Shown: positions 55,488 to 64,000 of the stretch, piece after piece
Layout of the letters: every line of letters begins with the position of its first letter
Position numbering within the stretch: the first letter of the stretch is position 1
NCBI GenBank assembly: GCA_013423385.1
Contig: BLZA01000009.1
Location: 806,001 to 870,000, forward strand
Origin: Naganishia liquefaciens
Lineage: Eukaryota > Basidiomycota > Tremellomycetes > Filobasidiales > Filobasidiaceae
Direction: 5' to 3'
DNA: 64,000 bases
The notes under the pieces: model-generated
The model's input: the letters and a program-made list of their open reading frames with translations, nothing else
What the model was told of the DNA's origin: nothing
Database searches by the model: none
Position numbers and translations under genes: made by a program

Positions 55488-57226
55488 TCAGGCCTTCTTC
55501 GCTTTTGATTTCCACCATTTTCCAACCTTGGCCGCGGCATAGCGAAGACTCTTCCGCAGTCCAGCAGTCAAAAGACCCTTCAAGCTTTGAGTAGTCGCTG
55601 GACCTTTGATGATCGCCCGTAATTCTGCAGAAGGACCTGTGAGCCAGAGTTCGCAACAGCTTTGTCGAATCTTGCGACCCACCTTGATCGAGGACTTTGC
55701 GCAAGTCCGATTCTGCGTTGGCTTTTCTCCAGAACTGTATTTCCTCCAAACCCTTTTCCGTAGGCGGATCCCCGGGCCTTATCAGTTTCGTCTCAAACCT
55801 CTGAGTAAAGACACGCTCGAGCCCCTTCTTCAGGTTGCGAGGAAGCTTCTTTAGCAGTTGAGCGCGATATTCTGGTTCGACATTTTGCTGGAAGATGGCG
55901 AACACAGACTTAGCTTTTGACTGATCGATGAAAGCAGGTTCTTACATACCCGAAGTCTCCCTGAGCCATCTGACTTGCCAAGCCCCATAGCCGTCCACAC
56001 TGCCTCATCGCCAGAAAGACCGGCTGTGTCCATCGCTCCAGAAGCCGGCGAGACACCCTTGATCTCTCTTAGCAGCTTGAAGTAGAGCCCTCGGAAGCGA
56101 TGAATTTGCGGTCGGACAATATTTTTGACCTTTTCTGGATTTTCCGCGCCGGGAATCGCCATCCGTGGATCACCTGTAAGCCCAAAATTCCTCAATATTC
56201 GCTGCCGATACAAACAAAAAAGCTTACCAGCATAACTGATACCGGCCACCTGTTCCCACAGCTCGACCTCTGTGAATTCTTCCGGCAACATCAAGAGCGC
56301 GACTCTCAGCGCGGAAACGAGGTTGATCTGATTGGCCAGAAGAATTCTGGCATCAGGTCGAATGATGCGTACTGGCTTATGCATTCGCCCTGCCACGTAG
56401 AGTGTCGACCAGTCCATCATGTCTTCGCAGAGGGCGTCTGTGGAGATGACGCCGTATTTGATAAGCTGTAGCAAGCGGTTCAATTATCCAGAGTTTCATG
56501 AGGTTGGCCATTTGCTTACTTGTCCATCCACATCCACCATGGTTGCATACCAAAGCCCAGCTCCCCACTCTTGTACTTTGGTGATGTAATCGCTCCCGAG
56601 CCATCTAGCGAGGGCAGGATAATGCGAAGGGTTATGTTGCAGGTTCACGGCATGGAAGTGCGAAGGATAGGATGTCGCAAATATGAAGTCGATCATGGGT
56701 TTTGGCTTGTAGAAATAGGCTATTAGCGCAACTTATGCTTGACTGCCTTGGATGACTCACTGCATTCGGATCATATCCATCCTGCCCAAACACTCCGCTG
56801 CCATACGCCACGGCCCATCTGACATTCCTAAACCGACTAACGATCTGCTCCAACAGTTTCCGAGTTTCATCTGCAACGGCGACTTCCTGATCTCGTCCAA
56901 ACTTCTTGGGGAGGTGGACTGCGGGAACTTCTGATCTCCGACCCAGTGGTTGCGAGAAATGGGCACGCTGCCGCTGTAGCGAGGAAATGGACTTTGAAGG
57001 ATCCTTCACTCGTTCGGCAGCTGCTTCTTCCAAAGCCGAAGTGGAGATGTGAGGTTCGGATTTGGAAGAGCTCGCTTCCTGCTGCAGCAGCCGTACGAAG
57101 CCATAGTTTGCTCCCCTTTGTATAGGCAGGGGAGCAAGAATGGCTCGTGTGACAGGCTGTCCGGAAGAACATTAGCTGACGAGCCGGATGGCTGTTGCTT
57201 TGAACTCGACGCACCCGGAGAAACAT
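55488..57226 (-). CDS. TAM41: Tam41, mitochondrial CDP-diacylglycerol synthase
   Basis: Matrix-side inner-membrane phosphatidate cytidylyltransferase that starts cardiolipin synthesis. The nucleotidyltransferase core shows WAVAYGSGVFGQ, an intron after DPNA, then PMIDFIFATSYPSHFHAVNL, GAGLWYATMVDVDGQ and LIKYGVISTDALCEDMMDW. LYVAGRMHKPVRII, SALRVALLMLPEEFTE, DPRMAIPGAENPEKVKNIV and the end TTQSLKGLLTAGLRKSLRYA are all family blocks. The start at 57226 uses a 4-codon first exon (MFLR) and a 58-nt intron (57157-57214), giving the presequence MFLRPVTRAILAPLPIQRG. Without that intron the body frame has no ATG. A 45-nt intron near 55665 is needed to reach the conserved C-terminus. About 470 aa, within the family range. 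Confidence 0.9.
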
Positions 57227-57564
57227 GGAGGATTATGTATATGATTGGCGACAATCAAGCGAGGCTATACGGAAGGCATTTGTGGATCACCAGATGTCAG
57301 AGACCAAACATGATCCTATACCCGCTCACGACTACTGATCTTGGTGCTTGAATAACTCCCCAATCTGGCGTCATCAAGATCAAGCGCGCGGACTATTTCG
57401 GGATGTCCGCAACGCCCGAGAACATTACCGAAGTACTTGCCGTACTCTTTAGCTTTCGATCCGACCGACTTGGTCCGATTGTTCATTTGTAAACTTGGGG
57501 CTGTAAGAGATACACAGCGAAGGTCTTCTGAGATACAACTGGGCAGAAACGTAGTCGTCCATAT
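57227..57564. other. Intergenic region between TAM41 and the BTB-CAP-Gly gene
   Basis: 338 bp: TAM41 promoter at the left and the 3' region of the neighbouring minus-strand gene at the right. Nothing else seen. Confidence 0.5.
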
Positions 57565-60500
57565 TCAATCATGTGCGCCTGGCACCAGGACGACGTCTGA
57601 TGGTCTGATCCAAAGTCCGCACTTTCTGTTACTTGCTGGATCCTGTCCAGTAGAAACCCAACTTGTCTCTTGGTTTGACGTGAAGCTCTTAGTCCCATCC
57701 CATGTGCTTTCCAGTGTTGATGATGCTCTACGCGAGCTGGTCATACTGCTGCCTCGAAGCCGCGAGCCGAACGTTCTCGCGTCGAAAGCAGAAGGGCCGG
57801 CGGGCCGTCCCAGAGACGACATTGATCGAAATCGTCCCGACACATCCCTGTTACTTTCAAAAGGGGAGCCGAACGGGGATATCGGTCGGGAGAAAGACCC
57901 TTGCGACAAAGCTGGACTTGCCGACACAGCCTGATGGATCTTGTAATATCGTATACCGTCCCAGCTGCCGTCGTGCAATCCGCTAGCAAGGAGCGGTTCG
58001 TCAGGGTCCTGGCGGACGCCAGTTCGAAAGCGGCCCAAGGAAGCGAGCGTGATCTCAACGCCGATCCATTCACCGGGCTTTCCAGATACTTGGCCAATGT
58101 ATCTGCAGACGGCCTTGAGACGACTTCGAGAAGAGGACGGAGGAGCTGTAGTCGTGCCTGGGTCCATGAACGTCGGCGTGACATATATCACACAGGGAAT
58201 ACCAATGGCCAAGGATGCACCTTTGGACTTGTCGTATGGTGCGCACTTGTCATCTTCGTCCGCCATCTGGGAATTCGTGACTGATATCGAAGGGATTCTC
58301 GGCGGCGGATCGAAAGCGGATGCAGGATGATACTTGGTGCTCGGGCTGGGGCTAGCCACTGGAGATGTAGCAACTTTGCAGCGCAGAGATGCTTGCGCGG
58401 GAAGAGTGATACCCAGGCCTAGGCCATACCTTCCTTCTTGTGGAGGAAGTATTCGATCAGAGGTTTCTTTCGTGGTCTCGGCGGCTATCGGTCGTAAGCT
58501 AACTGATCTCGCCACCTCGCTACCTGGATCCTGAACGGACCTGATCTCCTCTGAATGAGAATCAGTCCGTGTTAGGAGACTATTGGTATCGCTTGGGAGA
58601 CTTGGCTTCGGGCTGAGACTGTGTCTCTTTTCCACAAGTTTCAGCGGTCGCAGAGCTCTCGGCGGCGTCGGTTCAAGCGCAATTTCAGCGGATCCAGATA
58701 TTTGCGTTGCTGGTGGGTTACCGTTCGAATCTTGCACAGGATTATTGTCCGTACGGTTTCCGTTATTATCTCTGAAGTCTGCTCGAATTGCCTCGGGCGT
58801 CTCGACTGTAGATTCTTTTGCGGTGGCTTCAGTCGTAAAGACCATTGATTTTTCTTCAGGCGGGCCAAATACCGGGGTTGACCCAGCCAGTCCATCTGGA
58901 CCCTTCGGTGCTACTTGTATTCCAGGCACGCCACTCCTTGCTTTTGAAACTGTATTGACCTTCGATCTCGCCGCAAAGCCCTGATTCGTGCCGCTTTGCT
59001 CCTCAATGCTTGTGATCCTCGAAGCCACAGATGTTCGAGCCGATATCGATGGCAATGGTTTCTTCCCCTTGGACGTGTCCGTCGATTGTTGTCCGACAGT
59101 GCGACGTTCGGGGTCCGCAACGAAAACCTTTCTGTTTGAAGTGAGGACCCTAGACGCTGAATCCGCCACTGCTTTAGCGGAAGTGTTTCGCACAGCTGCA
59201 GCTGAGGCGAATTTGCAAGGCTCAGCAGAAGATGTGCCGATTATCTTTCGTTCTGCCAATGCCGATGCCTTTGCCGACGGAACGCGAGAGACTGATGAGG
59301 CAGCATTCTGAACAGGCTGTACCGCAAGCCGGCGCAAGGAAGTTGTCGACCCGGTCCTGGCCGTTGAAGGCAGTCCTGGCGTTACAGCCTTATTTGTTAG
59401 CAGGGTTCCTTTTTGACGTGAAGCGGCGGCGGGCGCAATCCCTGTCGCCGAGACTGCGCGGGATTCCGATGACACCGAGGTCGAACGTGCTGGCCGCAGT
59501 CGAGAGTTTGCCATGACGCTAGCGGTAGCCGCAGCAGCAGCGGTGTTGGGAAGTCCTGTCGCACTCACAGTGCGTGTCGCCGATCGCGACACTGACGTGA
59601 CATTCGCAGAAAGCGTACGCGGAGCAGACAATGGGGCAGACACGGTGTTTCGTCCGCGTGTCGGAGTGCCTGCAGTCGAAAGCGTACCGCCAACCCGATG
59701 CAAGCTGGACGTAGATTCTCTTGTAGCCAGTCTGCTCCCTACGGTATTGCGTGTACGTGGCGTACTGCCAAGTGTGTGAGCACTTCTTTCCGGGGCAGAA
59801 CCCAATGTACGATTAGCGCGACGAGCTGTCGCACTATTGCCCGTCGACTGTGACACTTGAGTGTCAAAGGAAGCGACTGAGGCGCTTGCGGCAGTCACAG
59901 CGCTTCCAGCGCGACGAGGAGTAGAAGAAGGCGGACGATTGCGCAGCGGCGGCGTTTTGGGCCTGAGCAGGTCCATGTGCAGAGCGGGGAGAGCTGAAAA
60001 AAGGAAAAAAAAGTATCGAAAAGGGTCAATTACATGCCCGTACGGCACACCGCATATCCATACCTTCACAGATTTGTTTCAATGTCGATTCGCGCAGATC
60101 ATCGAAAGCGCCGACTTCTCTTATTTGCATCAATCTACGTCTGATAACTGCCAACACTTCGCTCTGGGTTTTTTCTACCACTTCACGTCCACTTAAACCG
60201 GCACGCAGGATAGGTATGTTTTCCGCGTTCCTAGCTTCGAGAAGCTCGGTTTGAATAATCTACAGGCAGACAGAATGAGCGTTGTACGGTGTTCGTGTGC
60301 TTCAAAGACATGCCTCATAGATCCTTGGAGCATGCTGGCAGAATTCTGCCTTTCTGACCGCCTCTTCGAGTTCCTGCATGATGAGGTCGCGCATCGATCT
60401 GTCCATAATTTCGTCCTTGATAAGGCCCAGAAAATCAGGCTCCCGTACCACCCCTTGAAAGTTCTCCACCAGCCTCTGCCTGACTGAAGCTCGGATGGTC

Positions 60501-62316
60501 TCTAACATGTCCTGCAGAATATCCATCGATTCTGCCTTCTCCGAATTGGCCTGATTTTGCGCCATGGTGATTTTTCGGTATGTAGTCACGACTTTGCTCA
60601 CAGATATTTGATTGCAAATTCCGACGATGAGTTCATCTTGAATGCTCTCGTCAAGATTTGCGAGATCCTTGTTCCAGCAATCGCTCCATCCGCCCTGTAA
60701 TAGGTATTGCATAGCGTCTTCTTTCAGTCGTGCCGCTTGCACATCTGGAGCGACCGCAAATCGAAGGACCTTCGGTATCCGCTTGACGCATTTCTTGCAA
60801 TTGCAACCGCCCATTTCCTTTCCGAGAACGATTCTCGGATAGCACACGCCGTGGCAAATGTCTTCACGAATAAATGCCTCCACCTCTGCGACGAGAGGAT
60901 CGATTTCGAGAAACATGGCACACTTCATGACGGAGAATGCCGTAATAAGGTCGAGCGTACGATGAGCAAAGGCAAGCGTCCCCGAGTATAGGTATCCCAG
61001 GATGAAGTACATTGCAAGCGGCGTAAAAGGCGGGGATGGCAATACGATCTCCGGAATGTCAAGTGGTGCCGGTGTGGAACCATGCTGACTTGCGGCAGGA
61101 TGGGTCTGGAAGGCACCGCTGTTCAAGAGCACTTGATGAAGATACGGTGATCTTGAGCACAGAATGAACCTGTGAGCGGAGAATATCCGTCCGTCCTCCT
61201 CTTGCACGCCTTCCAAGTCAAATTCCCTGTCATCGGTAGCTAATGATGATTGGCCGGGCCTGCTAGATCGCATCGACGATACAGATGTAACTTTCGATAT
61301 CGCGGCTGCATTCGATCGGAAGGCAGAGTGTGCCCGCGCCTTTGCCTGAGGTACGGCATCCGTAAGAATGTCGATCCTGATCTTGACGTCAACGTATAGT
61401 CTACTTCTCCACATGTAGGTGAGGTCCTGCGCGATGGAACAATTCCGTTAGGGTTTGCAAAACGCGTTACTAAAACGACGCGCACCTGTGAAAGTTTATT
61501 GCGCTGAAGAATCAACTGTTTGCGCTCCATCGCATCTGTTCCGTCCGCTGCTTTTGCCCGAATCAAACCAATCTCTGCTGGTATTCCGTCATTCAGCAGG
61601 TTTGGATCAAACGAGCCGTCAGGTTCAGCAACATTGACCGAAGATGATGACGCCTTTGATCCAAAATCGAAGGATACTCCGTGTCCAGTGTAAAGCCATT
61701 CCAACGCCTGTTTTAGCAACTCCGGAGTATTTTGATCTGACAACAACGTTCTGCCTTCGCCATCGACGTCGGTTTGTCCTCGACGCCCGGATAAGGTCGA
61801 GGGCGAATTGGAAACACGAGAAGCCGGATGTATCTCTATAACAGATAGTCTGGACGATGACCGACGGCGATCCCCTGCGACTGAAGCGGAATCAGCCGCT
61901 GACGATGGCGAGAGAATAGAGGCGGCATTCGACGGACTGGATCCAGCTGTAATAGTGAAAAAGCGGTCCTTGAATGCTCTGGAAGCACGAACGTAGATGA
62001 TTGCCTTGTGTGCAAAGATGCTGTCTCCTGACAAAGACGGTGTGATAGCATCAGCCGATTTTGACAGAAGCATTGCATCCATGTCTTTGACATCCATAGC
62101 TCCATTGCTGTCCTTAAGCACCTCCGTATCGTGTTCAAATTCGGCAAAACAGGAAGCAGGGATCCATTTGACGTCCGCGAAGCGCTCTCTCGTATGCTCG
62201 TACAAGCCCTGAAGATCGCTAGCCCATATTGCTTTTGATTGCTCGCGGGCCTGATGCAGCGCGATCGGCGGTAAAGTTTGTTGCATCGTGTCATCTTTGA
62301 AGAGATCCCGTGTCAT
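57565..62316 (-). CDS. Large fusion protein: two BTB-like regions, coiled coil, Ser/Thr-rich linker, CAP-Gly domain
   Basis: Four coding exons (62316-61486, 61426-60314, 60259-60064, 59993-57565) sum to 4569 nt, 1522 aa. The first BTB-like region has SIFAHKAIIYVRASRAFKDR and ELLKQALEWLYTGHG. The second has RIFSAHRFILCSRSPYLHQV, PLAMYFILGYLYSGTLAF and FSVMKCAMFLEIDPLVAEVE. Helical and coiled segments follow (LQDMLETIRASVRQRLVENF, VLAVIRRRLMQIREVG). Then come some 500 disordered Ser/Thr/Ala/Arg residues and near the end a CAP-Gly domain (CRYIGQVSGKPGEWIGVEI, GLHDGSWDGIRYYKI, GLWIRPSDVVLVPGAHD), split by an insert of about 75 residues. CAP-Gly domains bind microtubule or EEY/F tails. The third intron uses a GC donor. 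Role inferred: a microtubule-linked BTB adaptor. Confidence 0.8.
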
Positions 62317-63046
62317 TGGATCACGCTAGATAACTTGCATGAAATCGGACTGATGATGCGGAGGGGACAAAGGCGACGGCGTGACTGGCTTGGTCGCAAG
62401 ACCCCGTCGATGGCGTATAGCTCGCTTCAGCGGCCCAATGGCGGTCCAATCAGCAGGCGACTGGCAGTCCCGTCAATCAGCATCGAGACAGAGGCTATCT
62501 CAAATCGTATGTGGGCGATGTCGTTCAAGATGAGCAGTTGAAGGGGTGGCGACAGGCCATCAATCTAGACGTTACATACTGGACTTGACCTCAAGCTCAT
62601 CGGAGACATTGAGGGTTCAGAGTAGAGTGAGACACACACAATGTAAACAAACGGGACACGTCATGATACCGGGGGTGGCGAGTCTGCCGATAAGTCGTAA
62701 TCTCATTTGCACCTTTTGTGACGGCTCTGGCATTCCATGTTACTCGCATTCCATGTTACTCGAGTACGAAGCAGAAAGATTCCTCTAAACACATAGCATC
62801 TTCGACAATGAAGCCTTCATCAGCGCGATATATCCTTGAACGTATAGGTGGAAGGAATCTCTGTTCTGACTTTTCTTAGGAAAGGCTCTAGGCGTCTTGT
62901 GATCAGAAGACCGCATTAAAGGTCATGATTCGCTGGTTTACGGCATTTCGTGCGTCCCGAGTGATGAAACATGGTCATCGGCAAAATCTGCAGAACATGT
63001 AGCGTCGTCATGTCCATGTTCTCCACAAGCGCTCTGCCTATCATCA
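62317..63046. other. Promoter region of the BTB-CAP-Gly gene
   Basis: 730 bp upstream of the BTB-CAP-Gly start and downstream of the SCY1-like stop. Contains one 16-bp tandem duplication. No gene seen. Confidence 0.5.
62731..62762. repeat. Perfect 16-bp tandem duplication
   Basis: CATTCCATGTTACTCG occurs twice back to back (62731-62746 and 62747-62762). Probably replication slippage; no function inferred. Confidence 0.9.
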
Positions 63047-64000
63047 CTATGCTTTGTTCTTTTTCATTGCTGCGATTCGCTGAGATAATGAAAATCGACA
63101 TCAGAAATTGGCACTCATTGCTTGTTGCGAAGCTTACAGCTTTTCGCTCCTCTCGTCTTCTGGCCATCTCTTTCTCCTTGTCCTCCTTGGACAAGCCAGC
63201 GAGGCTGATATTCGCCGAAGATGGCTTGTCATCCACTGCCACAGAGCTGCCACCATTCTGCCAGTCAGTTTCTTTCGGTGGTGCCCAATCTTGATTGCCC
63301 GTTGGCGTCTTCGACGCGGAAGAGAATACAAATGGTAACACCGGTTTCGCTACGGCGGGTTTCGATATGGCAGCAGCGGAAGATTGTTTCGGTTGCGGGA
63401 CGCTAGTACTCGTCACTACTGGCGTCGGTACGGCCCAAGGATCGTCTAGCAGGTGCTGATAAGCCTTCTGGCTGTTGTCATCTGATTACACGTACCTGGC
63501 ATAGCGCTTGTCTTTGTTCGCTGAGAAGATTGAGATATCCGAGGCTCTGAATTCTGTGCTCTAGATCCTGAAATTAAAGGTACCGGAGCTTCTTCAAACG
63601 CGCCTAGATGACCAAAAAATGGTCAGCTGGAGCAACAGGAATACGACATCGACTCACTCCAATCATCCCCGTCAGCGTTTACGTCCATTAGATCATTAGA
63701 GCCCCACGCGTTGGCGACTTCGTCGCCATCTTCCTCGAATTCTCCCGCCAAAGTATCCACTAAAGAAGTCGATCCGGCCGCATTTCCCGCCTGACGAGCA
63801 TGGCTAGCGGATCCCCCGAGCTGCATTCCTCCAGCTTTCCTTGCGGGCGGCAAACGTGTCGCCTGACTCGGTGTTGCTGATCTCGAGGGAATGGTCGAAC
63901 CGGACTGCCCATTCGACTGGAATATGTCGCTGGAACTGCGCTGCGCCGAAAGCGGTTGCTGTACTTGCGTTGGTGTGGCGGATAGAGTGGTATGAACTTC
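63047..64000 (-). CDS. SCY1-like pseudokinase (Cex1/SCYL1 type), C-terminal part, runs off the window
   Basis: Only the disordered C-terminal tail is in the window; the gene continues past 64000. SCY1-like proteins act in tRNA export and Golgi/COPI traffic. Support: acidic/aromatic tail motifs (FEEDGDEVANAWGSNDLMDV, GDDWSAFEEAP, DDPWAVPTP, NQDWAPPKETDW) and the family's closing segment KEKEMARRREERKARIAAMK ending KNKA. The end is split by an intron (donor GTAAGC near 63134, acceptor CTCAG near 63081). Two more introns lie near 63600-63655 and 63450-63497. The kinase-like and HEAT-repeat parts must lie to the right. If those are absent, another protein with a similar tail remains possible. Confidence 0.6.

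Noticed and set aside
61384-61391. A fifth TGACGTCA palindrome
   Set aside because: It is in coding sequence (YVDVKI) of the BTB-CAP-Gly gene, so it is not counted as a promoter site.
1-64000. Transposons, LTR elements, virus-like copies and toxin remnants
   Set aside because: No reverse transcriptase, integrase, transposase, capsid or terminal-repeat pattern was seen anywhere in the window.

Overview
The window is 64 kb of nuclear DNA from a fungus, most likely a basidiomycete yeast or dimorph of the Tremellomycetes type. Genes are dense and packed on both strands. Nearly every gene is cut by several short introns (mostly about 45-70 nt, GTNNGY donors). The gene set is fungal: Mdm12 (ERMES), a DUF3844/Vps3844 protein, Ish1-type repeats, a fungal CSL transcription factor and HSP12. 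The class assignment is an inference; 'fungus' is secure. I saw no rRNA, tRNA, CRISPR, transposon or virus-like element. One assembly gap (N run) sits at 31623-31873.

Left part (1-20.6 kb): an allantoate/anion-type MFS permease (+) and a galactonate-dehydratase-like enolase-superfamily enzyme (-) converge, possibly a sugar-acid use pair. An HMG-box transcription factor (-) follows, with about 3.3 kb of gene-poor DNA upstream. Then come a large disordered protein with a C-terminal Cys/His region, and a divergent pair: a Vps3844-domain membrane protein (-) and Sft2 (+).

Middle (21-43.5 kb): Mdm12; a secreted or envelope Ish1-repeat protein with a Ser/Ala tail; a divergent pair Sds3-like (-) and Cia2 (+); Sdh2 (-) divergent from a very large CSL (CBF1/Su(H)/LAG-1) transcription factor (+) whose N-terminal part is cut by the gap; a possible small spliced gene; TAF12; an omega-class GST; and an unrecognised protein of about 730 aa.

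Right part (44-64 kb): HSP12 (-) and a small hydrophilic protein (+), divergent; a formate/nitrite transporter; a BTB protein; an SR-type splicing factor (-) divergent from eIF2-gamma (+); Tam41; a 1522-aa protein joining two BTB-like regions to a CAP-Gly domain; and the C-terminal end of a SCY1-like pseudokinase.

Most striking signals: (1) four perfect TGACGTCA (CRE/ATF) palindromes, all in promoters and all within about 110-225 bp of the start codons of the Ish1-repeat, HSP12, hydrophilin-like and formate/nitrite-transporter genes, which suggests one stress regulon; (2) the BTB-BTB-CAP-Gly fusion, whose frame closes only through a GC-AG intron; (3) a CSL factor with a His-rich head and a long acidic tail; (4) an SR gene with a 20-nt microexon and an intron of 380 nt splitting its RRM. 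Gene models were built by hand from splice signals and frame, without alignment or RNA data.
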